Assembly: GCF_900460065.1 (NCBI RefSeq)
Contig: NZ_UAVD01000010.1
Coordinates: 1 to 64,000 of the forward strand
Reading direction: 5' to 3'
From: Streptomyces griseus
Lineage (GTDB): Bacteria > Actinomycetota > Actinomycetes > Streptomycetales > Streptomycetaceae
Length of the DNA: 64,000 nucleotides
Made by a program: the position numbers and the translations under genes. The notes under the pieces are model-generated. The model was not told the origin of the DNA, ran no database searches, and worked only from the letters and a program-made list of their open reading frames with translations. Positions 1 through 8,549 of the stretch are shown here, piece by piece (the stretch's first letter is position 1; every line of letters starts with the position of its first letter).

Positions 1-103
1 ACCGCGGTCGAACGGGCCCTGGCCGGTGGTGGGCCCGCGGCGACGGTGGAGGGGCCCGGCGCGGGCGGTGCGCCGACGGCGGGCGGACCCGGGGGAACGC
101 GAA

Positions 104-140
104 GGCCCGCCGCCTCCCGGATGACAGGGAGGGGCGGGCC
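104..140 (-). terminator. Terminator hairpin after rpsD
   Basis: A GC-rich inverted repeat (arms about 104-118 and 127-140, short loop) lies just past the rpsD stop on its strand. It has no clear U-tract, as is usual in Streptomyces. I see nothing interpretable in bases 1-103. Confidence 0.7.
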
Positions 141-170
141 GGAGCGCTGGTGAGAGCGGCTACGCCTGGA

Positions 171-785
171 TCAGCGGGCGTAGTACTCGACGACGAGCTG
201 CTCGTCGCAGATCACCGGGATCTCCTTGCGGTTCGGGTCCCGGTCCAGGCGGAAGGCCAGGGCCTTCAGGTTCACCTGGAGGTAGCGCGGGGTCTCACCG
301 TCGGTGTCGTAACCACCCTCGCGGGCCACCTGGAAGGGGACCTTGGAGCGGCTGCGCTCGCGGACCTGGACGATGTCGTCGGGGCGCACGCGGAAGGACG
401 GCTTGTCGACCTTGCCGCCGTTGACCTCGATGTGGCCGTGGACGACCATCTGACGGGCCTGGTAGATGGTGCGGGCGATGCCCGAACGCAGGACCAGGGC
501 GTCGAGACGGCGCTCGAGCTCGACGACCAGCGCCTCGCCCGTCTTGCCCTCGGCCTTCTTGGCACGGTCGTAGGCGCGCGCCATCTGGCGCTCGCTGATG
601 TCGTACTGCGCGCGCAGGCGCTGCTTCTCCAGCAGACGGACCTTGTAGTCCGAGTTCTGCTTGCGGCCACGGCCGTGCTCGCCCGGCGGGTACGGACGAG
701 CTTCGAAGTACTTGACAGCCTTGGGCGTCAGGGCGATGCCGAGGGCACGCGACTTCTTGACCTTGGGACGCGACTGGTTAGGCAC
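171..785 (-). CDS. rpsD: 30S ribosomal protein S4
   Basis: This is the primary 16S rRNA-binding protein that nucleates assembly of the 30S body. The 204-residue product has the normal S4 length, with the basic N-terminal domain (begins [16 protein letters not shown]) and the S4 RNA-binding domain from about residue 95 ([15 protein letters not shown]). The only cysteine is near the C-terminus, so this is the zinc-free form lacking the N-terminal four-cysteine knot. It starts with GTG; GGAGG (796-800) and GGAG (789-792) lie upstream on its strand. It stands alone and diverges from a DUF2470 gene across only 56 bp, which contain an iron box. Confidence 0.97.
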   Translation of the reverse strand: MPNQSRPKVKKSRALGIALTPKAVKYFEARPYPPGEHGRGRKQNSDYKVRLLEKQRLRAQYDISERQMARAYDRAKKAEGKTGEALVVELERRLDALVLRSGIARTIYQARQMVVHGHIEVNGGKVDKPSFRVRPDDIVQVRERSRSKVPFQVAREGGYDTDGETPRYLQVNLKALAFRLDRDPNRKEIPVICDEQLVVEYYAR

Positions 786-808
786 GTTCTCCAGACCTCC
801 GTTGTAGG

Positions 809-827
809 TTAGGTTAGGCTTACCTTA
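809..827. promoter_or_regulatory. Iron box (DmdR/IdeR operator candidate)
   Basis: The 19-mer TTAGGTTAGGCTTACCTTA matches the known actinobacterial DmdR/IdeR/DtxR operator consensus TTAGGTTAGGCTAACCTAA at 17 of 19 positions. It sits in the 56-bp gap between the rpsD GTG and the DUF2470 ATG, immediately before the latter's ribosome-binding site (AAGGAG, 831-836). Fe2+-dependent repression of the DUF2470 gene is the simplest inference, and rpsD transcription or its leader could also be affected. Confidence 0.8.
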
Positions 828-841
828 CTCAAGGAGATCGC

Positions 842-1678
842 ATGTCTCGCCCTGGGAACACCACTCACGTCACGGACAGCACAGACAGCGGCAGCACCTC
901 AGAGGAGGATGCTGCTACGACGGAAGGCCGATCAGATCGTGGTCAGCCGCGTCCCAGCGGGCTAGATAACACTCGGATGCCGTCAGCAGCCGAGCGCACA
1001 CGAACTCTCGTACAGAGTACCTGCTCCGCACTGCTGGTCGTACCGGGGCTCGATCTGGCCCGCGCCGAACCCCTGACCCCGGACAGCAGGAGCGTGGGAC
1101 CCGAGGGCGATGTGTTCCTCGAATTCGCCGCGGATTCCCCGGCCGTCCGGGCCGCGACGCACGCGCAGGGCGACGAGCTGACCGCCGTGCTGGAGATCAC
1201 GGACGTCGCTCCGGTCTCCGTACCGCACCGGATCCGCGGCCGGGCCTGGATCTCCGGCTGGCTCACCTCCGTGCCCGGCATCGCCGAGCCCGGACGGATG
1301 ATGCTGCGCCTGGAGTTCGGCGAGGCCTACGTGGACGACCTCTGGGGCGCCGAGGACATCGAGCCGGAGGACTTCCGCGACGCGGCTCCCGACCCGCTGG
1401 CCTTCCACGAGGCGGAGCTGCTCCAGCACCTGGCCTCCGCCCACGACGAGCAGATGCGCACCCTGTGCGGTCTGCTGGGCGAGCGGACCGCCCGCACCTG
1501 CGCCTCCCACCAGCCCAGGGCCGTGCCGGTCGCCCTGGACCGCTTCGGGCTGCGGGTCCGCTTCGTCGAGGACCGGGGTTCCTGCTTCGACGCCCGCTTC
1601 GAGTTCCCCGAGCCGGTGCGGGATGTCACCGAGCTGCGCCGCGCCATGCACACCCTCTTCGAGGCGGCCGCGTCCTGA
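842..1678 (+). CDS. DUF2470-domain protein, iron-box controlled
   Basis: The 278-residue soluble protein has a variable N-terminus (1-45), a split-barrel-like region (about 46-180) and a C-terminal DUF2470 segment with its typical HEAELLQHL...H helix from about residue 188. DUF2470 is found in heme- and flavin-handling proteins of the HugZ/pyridoxamine-oxidase-like fold; a role in heme or iron use is inferred from that family and from the iron box just upstream. AAGGAG five bases before the ATG at 842 supports this start, although Met46 (position 977) begins the conserved part. Its end is 10 bp from the convergent rarA stop. The substrate is unknown. Confidence 0.8.
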   Translation: MSRPGNTTHVTDSTDSGSTSEEDAATTEGRSDRGQPRPSGLDNTRMPSAAERTRTLVQSTCSALLVVPGLDLARAEPLTPDSRSVGPEGDVFLEFAADSPAVRAATHAQGDELTAVLEITDVAPVSVPHRIRGRAWISGWLTSVPGIAEPGRMMLRLEFGEAYVDDLWGAEDIEPEDFRDAAPDPLAFHEAELLQHLASAHDEQMRTLCGLLGERTARTCASHQPRAVPVALDRFGLRVRFVEDRGSCFDARFEFPEPVRDVTELRRAMHTLFEAAAS

Positions 1679-1688
1679 CCCGGGGGCG

Positions 1689-3068
1689 TTACGCCTGCTC
1701 GCCGCCCTCGCCGCCCTCGCCGGCGCGGCCGAGGCGCTCGCGGACGCGCTCGACGACGTCCGCGTACCGCGCCTCGGCGCCGTAGCGGGTGGGTGTGTAG
1801 TACTGCCGGTCCCGGACGGCGTCCGGGGCGTACTGCTGGGCGGCGATGCCGCCCTGCACGTCGTGCGGGTAGACATATCCCTGGGCGTGGCCGAGCTTGG
1901 CCGCGCCCTTGTAGTGACCGTCGCGCAGATGGGCCGGGACGGGTCCGGCGAGCCCTCTGCGCACGTCGTCCTGCGCGGCGGAGATCGCCAGGGTCGCCGC
2001 GTTGGACTTGGGGGCGAGCGCCAGCGCGATGGTGGCGTGGCTGAGGGTGAGCGCCGCCTCCGGGAACCCGATCATGGCCACCGCCTGGGCGGCGGCCACG
2101 GCCGTCGGCAGCGCGGTGGGGTCGGCCAGGCCGATGTCCTCGCTGGCCGAGATCATCAGCCGGCGGGCGATGAACCGCGGGTCCTCCCCCGCCTCGATCA
2201 TCCGGGCCAGGTAGTGCAGGGCGGCGTCCACGTCGGAGCCGCGGATCGACTTGATGAGCGCGCTGGCCACGTCGTAGTGCTGGTCGCCGTCCCTGTCGTA
2301 CTTCACGGCGGCGCGGTCGACGGTCGCCTCCAGCGTCTCCAGGGTGATCTCCGCCGCCCCCGTGGCGATGGCCGCGCCCGCCGCGGCCTCCAGCGCCGTC
2401 AGCGCCCGGCGGGCGTCGCCGCCCGCGATGCGCAGCAGATGAGCCTCGGCGTCCTCGGGCAGGGCGACCGCTCCGCCGAGCCCCCGCCCGTCGGTCAGCG
2501 TCCGGCGCAGCAGAGCACGCAGGTCGTCGTCGGTCAGCGATTCCAGGGTGAGCAGCAGGGACCGCGACAGCAGCGGGGAGATGATCGAGAAGTACGGGTT
2601 CTCCGTGGTGGCGGCGATCAGGGTCACCCAGCGGTTCTCCACGGCGGGGAGCAGGGAGTCCTGCTGGGCCTTGGAGAAGCGGTGGATCTCGTCCAGGAAG
2701 AGGACGGTCTCCTTGCCGAAGCCGCCGGTGGCGCGGCGCGCGCTCTCGATGACGGCCCGGACCTCCTTGACGCCCGCGGTGATCGCGGAGAGCTCGACGA
2801 AGCGCTTGTTGGTGGCCTTGCTGACCACGTACGCCAGGGTCGTCTTGCCGGTGCCGGGCGGACCCCAGAGGATCACGGAGGACGCCCCGGCCGGACCTCC
2901 GCCGCCCTCCCCGACGAGACGGCGCAGCGGCGAGCCGGGCTTCAGCAGATGCTGCTGGCCGACGACCTCGTCGAGGACGCGGGGACGCATCCGGACAGCG
3001 AGGGGGCTGCTGGACGGGTCCTTCTCCTGGCGGTCTTCGGCGGCTGCGGTAAAGAGGTCGGGCTCCAC
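1689..3068 (-). CDS. rarA: Replication-associated recombination protein A
   Basis: An AAA+ ATPase of the RarA/MgsA/WRNIP1 family, which works at stalled replication forks beside SSB. Visible motifs are Walker A (GPPGTGKTT), Walker B with family signature ([14 protein letters not shown]), sensor 1 (AATTEN) and the C-terminal tetramerisation region ([14 protein letters not shown]). I chose the GTG at 3068, giving 459 residues beginning [14 protein letters not shown], because the family starts here; the extra codons upstream are not family-like. No convincing Shine-Dalgarno is seen before this GTG, so translation may be weak or leaderless. It is not RuvB, which lies at about 16 kb. Confidence 0.93.
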   Translation of the reverse strand: MEPDLFTAAAEDRQEKDPSSSPLAVRMRPRVLDEVVGQQHLLKPGSPLRRLVGEGGGGPAGASSVILWGPPGTGKTTLAYVVSKATNKRFVELSAITAGVKEVRAVIESARRATGGFGKETVLFLDEIHRFSKAQQDSLLPAVENRWVTLIAATTENPYFSIISPLLSRSLLLTLESLTDDDLRALLRRTLTDGRGLGGAVALPEDAEAHLLRIAGGDARRALTALEAAAGAAIATGAAEITLETLEATVDRAAVKYDRDGDQHYDVASALIKSIRGSDVDAALHYLARMIEAGEDPRFIARRLMISASEDIGLADPTALPTAVAAAQAVAMIGFPEAALTLSHATIALALAPKSNAATLAISAAQDDVRRGLAGPVPAHLRDGHYKGAAKLGHAQGYVYPHDVQGGIAAQQYAPDAVRDRQYYTPTRYGAEARYADVVERVRERLGRAGEGGEGGEQA

Positions 3069-3155
3069 GCCATGAAGCCTAAGCGACCCCACTGACAGCG
3101 CCGCCGTCAGCACCGGTGGGCGTCCCGGGCCGCCCACCGGGGTGGCGGGCGGTGC

Positions 3156-3794
3156 TCAGCTGGTCCAGAAGTCCCACCAGCGGGTCAGGATCAGCATGCC
3201 GATGATCCCGATCCACATCACCGGCAGCACCCAGGGGAACTCGGTCAGCCCGTTCCGCAGCCAGGCCGGGGCCGGGAGGATGCGGTGCTTGACGTTGTGG
3301 GTGGTCACGTAGCAGAACATGACGATGGTGGCGACCCAGGCCAGGCAGCACCACAGGCAGAGCGAGTTGATGTTGTACAGCGACTGGTACTGGAGCCAGG
3401 TGCAGAAGCCTACGCCGAACAGCGTCCCGGCGTTCAGCCCGAGCCAGAACCAGCCGCGGAAGCGCGCACCGGCGAGGAGCCCCATCCCGATCGCGATGAC
3501 CATGCCGTACGTGACGAGGCCCAGCATCGGGTTGGGGAACCCGAAGACGGAGGCCTGCTCGCTCTTCATGATGTTGCCGCACGCGACGACGGGGTTGAGG
3601 CTGCACCCGGGGGTGAAGGAGGGGTCCTCCAGCAGCTTGAACTTGTCGATCGTGATGACCCAGGCGGCCAGGAGTCCGGCCGCGCCGGTGATCACCAGGA
3701 GCAGAGCGAGACCGCGTCCGGCCCCGTAGGTGCGCTTGCGGCCGCCCTCGTCCTGGTCGGAGGAGAGATCGTGGTCTACCGCTGCAGTCGTCAT
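3156..3794 (-). CDS. Vitamin K epoxide reductase (VKOR) family membrane protein
   Basis: Bacterial VKOR homologues reoxidise DsbA-like partners using quinone, making disulfides outside the membrane. The 212-residue protein has about five hydrophobic helices, a periplasmic-loop cysteine pair (C64, C72) and the membrane CXXC pair C146-L-W-C149, which are the four family cysteines. No thioredoxin domain is fused, so it needs a separate partner; the only DsbA-like gene in this window (40717) is predicted cytoplasmic. A perfect palindrome lies 46-61 bp upstream. The start ATG at 3794 is the only good one. Confidence 0.9.
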   Translation of the reverse strand: MTTAAVDHDLSSDQDEGGRKRTYGAGRGLALLLVITGAAGLLAAWVITIDKFKLLEDPSFTPGCSLNPVVACGNIMKSEQASVFGFPNPMLGLVTYGMVIAIGMGLLAGARFRGWFWLGLNAGTLFGVGFCTWLQYQSLYNINSLCLWCCLAWVATIVMFCYVTTHNVKHRILPAPAWLRNGLTEFPWVLPVMWIGIIGMLILTRWWDFWTS

Positions 3795-3839
3795 ATCGCC
3801 GTTCCATCACCGAGTGGTCAGCCGGGCATGGTCATTGTG

Positions 3840-3855
3840 CCGTACCCCCGTACGG
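3840..3855. promoter_or_regulatory. Palindrome upstream of the VKOR gene
   Basis: CCGTAC-N4-GTACGG is a perfect 6-4-6 inverted repeat, 46-61 bp before the VKOR start on its strand, the position expected for an operator or promoter-region site. No regulator can be named. The rest of the 323-bp gap (3795-4117) holds only the hisS terminator and no plausible gene. Confidence 0.4.
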
Positions 3856-4064
3856 ATCAACCGTTCGATGGACATAAAGGTGTGCGTCCGCGAGCGCTCC
3901 GCCCGGCCTGCTTTCCGGGGCCGCGGGGCCGGGACGACGGAAGACGGTCGTGTCCCGCGCGCCGGTCCCGTCCCGCCGGCCGCGCGGGCGGCTCCCATTC
4001 GGGGTCACCGGCCGGGATGAATCCCCTGCCGCCGGGTTGACGGCGGACGCGAGCGGACGAGAAA

Positions 4065-4102
4065 GGCGCGGGCGGCGGACCCGAGGTCCCGCCGCCCGCG
4101 CC
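4065..4102 (-). terminator. Terminator hairpin after hisS
   Basis: A 14-bp GC-only inverted repeat (4065-4078 with 4089-4102), 15 bp beyond the hisS stop codon on its strand. Confidence 0.75.
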
Positions 4103-4117
4103 CCGCTCACGACCCGG

Positions 4118-5380
4118 TCAGCCGAGGCGCTTCGTCAGCTCCGCCGCGACCTCCGCCAGGGCCACCGGTCCCTGCTCGCCGGACTCCATGTCCTTGAGCT
4201 GGACGACGCCCTCGGCGAGATCGCGCTCGCCCGCGACCAGGGTGTAGCGCGCGCCCGAGCGGTTGGCACTCTTCATCGCGCCCTTCAGGCCGCGGCCGCC
4301 GAACGCGAAGTCGGCGGCGACGCCAGCGCGCCGCAGTTCGGTGACGACGCCGAACAGCACCCGGCGGGCCTCCTCGCCGAGCGGGACCGCGTACACGCTG
4401 GTGGTGGAGGGCAGGTCGAGCTCGATGCCCTCGGCCTCCAGCGCGAGGACCGTGCGGTCCACGCCGAGCGCCCAGCCGACGGACGGCAGCTCGGGGCCGC
4501 CGATCATCTCGGAGAGCCCGTCGTAGCGGCCGCCGCCGCCCACCGCGGACTGGGCGCCGAGACCGTCGTGGACGAACTCGAAGGTCGTGCGGGTGTAGTA
4601 GTCGAGGCCGCGCACCAGCTTCTCGTCGTCCTCGAAGGCCACCCCGGCGGTCGTGAGGAGCGCCCGGACCTCCTCGTGGTACGCCTTGCACGCGTCGCAG
4701 AGGTAGTCGCGGAGCTTCGGGGCGTCCGTCAGCTGCTTCCGCACGTCGGCCCGCTTGTCGTCCAGCACGCGCAGCGGGTTGATCTCGATGCGGCGGCGGG
4801 TCTCCTCGTCGAGGTCCAGGTCGCGCAGGAAGGTCTGGAGCGCCTCGCGGTAGACCGGGCGGCACTCCTTGTCGCCCAGCGAGTTCAGCAGGATGCGGAA
4901 CCGCCGCAGGCCGAGCGAGCGGTAGGCCTGGTCGGCGAGGATGATCAGCTCGGCGTCCAGGACCGGGTCCTCGGTGCCGATGGCCTCGGCGCCGACCTGC
5001 GAGAAGTGGCGGTAGCGGCCGGCCTGCGGGCGCTCGTAGCGGTAGTACGAGCCGGAGTACCAGAGCTTGACGGGCAGGTTGCCCGCCTTGTGGAGGTTGG
5101 CCTCCAGGGCGGCGCGGAGCACGGACGCGGTGCCCTCGGGGCGCAGAGCCAGCTGGGAGCCGCCCTTGGTGGTGAGGGTGTACATCTCCTTGGTGACGAT
5201 GTCGGTGGACTCACCGACGCCGCGCGCGAACAGCTCGACGTTCTCGAAGCCGGGCGTCTCGATGTAGCCGTAGCCGGAGTCGCGCAGGGGCGCGGCGATG
5301 GCCTCGCGCACCGCCAGGAACGTCGCGGAACGGGGCGGGGTCAGGTCGTACGTGCCCTTGGGGGCCTGGAAGGTGCTCAC
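4118..5380 (-). CDS. hisS: Histidine-tRNA ligase
   Basis: A class II aminoacyl-tRNA synthetase charging tRNA-His. The 420 residues carry motif 2 ([14 protein letters not shown]), the histidine-specific signatures [15 protein letters not shown] and GGGGRYDGL, motif 3 (GWALGVDR) and the C-terminal anticodon-binding domain. The GTG start at 5380 (begins [16 protein letters not shown]) matches the family N-terminus; longer in-frame sequence upstream is antisense to, or overlaps, the metallo-hydrolase gene. The two genes are 17 bp apart and on the same strand, so probably co-transcribed. No T-box fits in the space. Confidence 0.97.
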
Positions 5381-5397
5381 GTGGATACGTCTCTCGT

Positions 5398-6087
5398 CTA
5401 CAGTCCTCGGCGCGGTGCCGCGTCCAGACCGTTCAGGAACGGGTTGGAGGCGCGCTCGCGGCCGATGGTCGTCTGGGGGCCGTGGCCGGACAGCACCACG
5501 GTCGAGTCGTCGAGCGGCAGGCACACACGGGCCAGCGACTCGAGCAGCTCGGCGTGGTCGCCGCCGGGCAGGTCGGTGCGTCCGACGGAGCCGGCGAAGA
5601 TCAGGTCGCCCGAGAAGAGGACCGGCGGAATGTCCGCGGCCTCGGGCATCCCGAACGTCACCGACCCCTTGGTATGGCCGGGCGCGTGCGAGACGCCGAA
5701 CTCCAGACCGGCCAGGGTCAGCTTCGAGCCGTCGGCCAGCTCCTTGACGTCGTCCGGCTCCCCCACGGTCAGCTCGCCCATGAGCGGCATCCCGATCGAG
5801 CGGCCGAGCGCCTTCTCCGGGTCGCTCATCATGTAGCGGTCCTCGGGGTGGATCCACGCGGGGACGTCATGGGCGCCGCAGACGGGGACGACCGAGGCGA
5901 CGTGGTCGATATGGCCGTGGGTGAGGACGACGGCCACGGGCTTGAGCCGATGTTTCTTCAGCGTTTCCTCGACGCCCTGGGCGGCCTGGTGGCCCGGGTC
6001 GATGATCACGCACTCCTCACCGGCGGCGGGGGCGACCAGATAGCAATTGGTCCCCCAGGCCCCGGCGGGGAACCCGGCAATGAGCAC
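5398..6087 (-). CDS. MBL-fold metallo-hydrolase (glyoxalase II-like)
   Basis: A 229-residue metallo-beta-lactamase-fold hydrolase with the dinuclear zinc motif THGHIDH (H57, H59, D61, H62), a later metal histidine in SHAPGHTKG, the bridging aspartate in FSGDLIF, and the final histidine in VLSGHGP. The family includes glyoxalase II and persulfide dioxygenases; substrate cannot be told from sequence. It lies directly upstream of hisS in the same orientation. It diverges from the cyclophilin gene, and the 149-bp gap must contain both promoters. Confidence 0.85.
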   Translation of the reverse strand: MLIAGFPAGAWGTNCYLVAPAAGEECVIIDPGHQAAQGVEETLKKHRLKPVAVVLTHGHIDHVASVVPVCGAHDVPAWIHPEDRYMMSDPEKALGRSIGMPLMGELTVGEPDDVKELADGSKLTLAGLEFGVSHAPGHTKGSVTFGMPEAADIPPVLFSGDLIFAGSVGRTDLPGGDHAELLESLARVCLPLDDSTVVLSGHGPQTTIGRERASNPFLNGLDAAPRRGL

Positions 6088-6236
6088 GATCGTCCTTAAT
6101 GTTCGTCCGGAGGATGCGGCAACGGCGGAGGCTGCGGCGGATCAGAGCCTACCGGCGCTCCTCATGACACAGGTAACCCATATACGGTACGGGCAACTCA
6201 GGCCCGCATCTCACGACGTAACAAGGAGCGCAACCG

Positions 6237-7028
6237 GTGTCCAGCAGCGAACAGCGGCGACGGCAGCTCGCCCGGGAAAAGTTCGAGCGCCAGCAGAAGC
6301 GCCGGGAGGAGGCCCGCCGCAGGACGCGGCGCATCACCGCGATCGTCGCGGCCTCGGTGGCCGTGGTCGCCGTCGTGGGCGTGAGCGCGTTCGTCGTGGC
6401 GGGCAAGGACGACGACAAGGACAAGAAGGGCGAGGCCGCGGCGAGCCAGAGCCCCGCTCCGGAGCCCTCGGAGAGCGAGAGCAAGGCCCCCGCGCCGCCG
6501 ATGAAGATCGACAAGAAGGCGACGTACACGATGTCGCTCAAGACGACCCAGGGCGACATAGCGTTCTCGATGGACGCGGCGAAGACCCCGGAGACGGTGA
6601 ACTCCTTCAAGGCGCTCGCCGACAAGGGCTACTTCGACGACACCAAGTGCCACCGGCTGACCACCCAGGGCATCTTCGTGCTCCAGTGCGGCGACCCCAA
6701 GGGCGACGGCACGGGCGGTCCGGGCTACAACATCCCGGACGAGAACCTGGACGCGCTCGGCAAGGCGGGCGGGGACGGCACCGTCGTCTACCCGCCGGGC
6801 ACGGTGGCCATGGCCAACACCGGCCAGCCGAACTCCGGTGGCAGCCAGTACTTCCTGGTCTACAAGGAGACGAAGCTCCCGCCCACCTACACCCCGTTCG
6901 GCACGATGGACGACGCCTCGCTGAAGGCCGTCCAGAAGGTCGGCGAGGCCGGTGTCGAGGGCGGTGCGGGCGACGGCGCCCCGAAGAAGGCCGTGACGGT
7001 CGAGAAGGCCACGGTCGAGAAGGGCTGA
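6237..7028 (+). CDS. Membrane-anchored cyclophilin-type peptidyl-prolyl isomerase
   Basis: The 263 residues comprise a highly charged cytoplasmic N-terminus (1-32, Arg/Gln/Glu-rich), one transmembrane helix (about 33-55), a Lys/Ser/Pro/Glu linker and a cyclophilin domain from about residue 92 to the end. Cyclophilin signatures are the modified HRL...FVLQCGDPKGDGTGGPGY stretch, the VAMANTG..NSGGSQYFLVY strand and a PTYTPFG loop. It probably assists folding of exported proteins outside the membrane. The GTG start at 6237 is set by AAGGAG at 6223-6228. The catalytic arginine of human CypA (FHRV) is represented by CHRL. Confidence 0.9.
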   Translation: MSSSEQRRRQLAREKFERQQKRREEARRRTRRITAIVAASVAVVAVVGVSAFVVAGKDDDKDKKGEAAASQSPAPEPSESESKAPAPPMKIDKKATYTMSLKTTQGDIAFSMDAAKTPETVNSFKALADKGYFDDTKCHRLTTQGIFVLQCGDPKGDGTGGPGYNIPDENLDALGKAGGDGTVVYPPGTVAMANTGQPNSGGSQYFLVYKETKLPPTYTPFGTMDDASLKAVQKVGEAGVEGGAGDGAPKKAVTVEKATVEKG

Positions 7029-7130
7029 ACCGGCGGGACGGAACCGACGGTACGGCGACCGGCCGGACGGCCACCGGCGGGGCGGAGCGCCGCCCGTGGC
7101 CGGAGCGAAGAATTTCGGCCGTGCTGAGTG

Positions 7131-7160
7131 CGGACAGCCGGGTGGCCGGTCGCCTAGATT
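7131..7160 (+). promoter_or_regulatory. Putative promoter of the DUF349 gene
   Basis: TAGATT (7155-7160) is a good actinobacterial -10 box and CGGACA (7131-7136) a partial -35 box with an 18-bp spacer. A start about seven bases downstream would place the hairpin leader at the very 5' end of the transcript. Confidence 0.45.
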
Positions 7161-7170
7161 GACGTTGTGC

Positions 7171-7240
7171 AGGGCGGGCGATGCCCGCCCCAGGAAACTG
7201 TGGACGATGCCCGGGGGGCGAACCCCCTCGCAGGCATCAG
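7171..7240 (+). ncRNA. Structured 5' leader RNA of the DUF349 gene (unassigned)
   Basis: Three consecutive helices fill the leader. H1 is a perfect 8-bp stem, 7172-7179 with 7183-7190. H2 is CAG-GAAA-CTG (7191-7200), which can extend only by competing with H1. H3 is GATGCC (7206-7211) with GGCATC (7233-7238), enclosing GGGGG (7213-7217) and CCCCC (7223-7227). A ribosome-binding site GGAGGAGG (7243-7250) follows within five bases of H3. The density of pairing and the GNRA-like loops suggest a cis-regulatory RNA, but I cannot match it to a known riboswitch class. Confidence 0.5.
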
Positions 7241-7254
7241 GTGGAGGAGGCGCT

Positions 7255-8484
7255 GTGAGCAGCGACCCGTGGGGCCGCGTCGACGAGACGGGCACCGTGT
7301 ACGTGCGTACGGCCGAGGGCGAGCAGGTCGTCGGATCGTGGCAGGCCGGTTCGCCCGAAGAGGCTCTGGCCTATTTCGAGCGCAAGTACGACGGCATTGT
7401 GGTCGAGATCGGCCTCCTCGAACGGCGGGTGAAGACCACCGACCTGTCGGCGAAGGACGCGACGACGGCCATCGACCACCTGCGGCAGCAGGTCGACGAG
7501 CACCACGCGGTGGGCGACCTCGACGCGCTGCGCAAGCGGCTCGACGCGCTCGTGGCGACGGTCGAGGCGCGGCGCGAGGAGCGCAAGGTCCTCAAGGCCA
7601 AGCAGACCGACGAGGCCAAGCAGGCCAAGGTGGCGCTGGTCGCCGAGGCGGAGGAGCTGGCACAGAGCGAGCAGTGGCGTTCGGCCGGTGAGCGGCTGCG
7701 GGCGCTGGTGGACACCTGGAAGGGTCTCCCCCGCCTCGACCGCAAGTCGGACGACGAGCTGTGGCACCGCTTCTCGCACGCCCGCTCGGCGTTCTCCAAG
7801 CGGCGCAAGGCGCACTTCGCCGCGCTGGACGCCCAGCGCGAGGACGCCCGCAAGGCCAAGGAGAAGCTGGTCACCGAGGCCGAGGCGCTGTCCGGTTCCA
7901 CGGACTGGGTGACCACCGCCGCGCGCTACCGCGACCTGATGACCGAGTGGAAGGCGGCGGGCCGCGCCCAGCGCGAGTCCGAGGACGACTTGTGGAACCG
8001 TTTCCGCGGCGCCCAGGACATCTTCTTCGCCGCCCGCAGCGAGGTCTTCGCGGAGCGGGACGCCGAGCAGGGCGAGAACCTCAAGCTCAAGGAGGAGCTC
8101 GCCGCCGAGGCCGAGAAGCTGGTGCCGGTGAAGGACCTGAAGGCGGCCCGGGCCGCCTTCCGGGGGATCAACGAGCGCTGGGAGGCCATCGGGCACGTAC
8201 CGCGTGACGCCCGCCCGAAGGTCGAGGGCCGGATGCAGGCGGTGGAGCGGGCGCTCCAGGAGTCCGAGGAGTCGGAGTGGCGCCGGACCAACCCGGAGGC
8301 GCGGGCCCGCGCCGCGGGGCTGACCGGTCAGCTCCAGGCCGCCGTGGACAAGCTGCGCGGTCAGATCGACACCGCGCGCGCCCAGGGCAACAACGCCCGC
8401 GCGGACAAGCTGTCCAAGGAGCTGGAGGGCCGCCAGGCGCTGCTGGACCAGGCGCTCAAGGGCCTGGAGGAGTTCGGCGGCTGA
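7255..8484 (+). CDS. DUF349-domain coiled-coil protein
   Basis: The 409-residue, highly charged helical protein contains at least three repeats of the DUF349 pattern (W...ER...L...WK.......D.LW.RF..A...F), e.g. QWRSAGERLRALVDTWKGLP near residue 140 and DWVTTAARYRDLMTEWKAAG near residue 215. Predicted helices span nearly the whole length. The molecular function is not established; the family is widespread in bacteria. The GTG at 7255 is fixed by GGAGGAGG at 7243-7250, and a longer reading from 7096 would run through the structured leader. It is monocistronic, ending at a 20-bp perfect terminator shared with relA. Confidence 0.88.
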   Translation: MSSDPWGRVDETGTVYVRTAEGEQVVGSWQAGSPEEALAYFERKYDGIVVEIGLLERRVKTTDLSAKDATTAIDHLRQQVDEHHAVGDLDALRKRLDALVATVEARREERKVLKAKQTDEAKQAKVALVAEAEELAQSEQWRSAGERLRALVDTWKGLPRLDRKSDDELWHRFSHARSAFSKRRKAHFAALDAQREDARKAKEKLVTEAEALSGSTDWVTTAARYRDLMTEWKAAGRAQRESEDDLWNRFRGAQDIFFAARSEVFAERDAEQGENLKLKEELAAEAEKLVPVKDLKAARAAFRGINERWEAIGHVPRDARPKVEGRMQAVERALQESEESEWRRTNPEARARAAGLTGQLQAAVDKLRGQIDTARAQGNNARADKLSKELEGRQALLDQALKGLEEFGG

Positions 8485-8497
8485 CGCCGTCCGCACG

Positions 8498-8540
8498 CGG
8501 GAGGGGCCCCGGTACGCATCGCGTACCGGGGCCCCTCCCG
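8498..8540. terminator. Bidirectional terminator between DUF349 gene and relA
   Basis: A perfect 20-bp inverted repeat (8498-8517 with 8521-8540, 3-base loop) sits between two convergent genes, 14 bp after one stop and 10 bp from the other. Confidence 0.9.
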
Positions 8541-8549
8541 TAGGTGCCG

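Noticed and set aside
150..812. Long plus-strand frame opposite rpsD
   Set aside because: Antisense shadow of a highly conserved ribosomal protein gene; high GC keeps opposite frames open.
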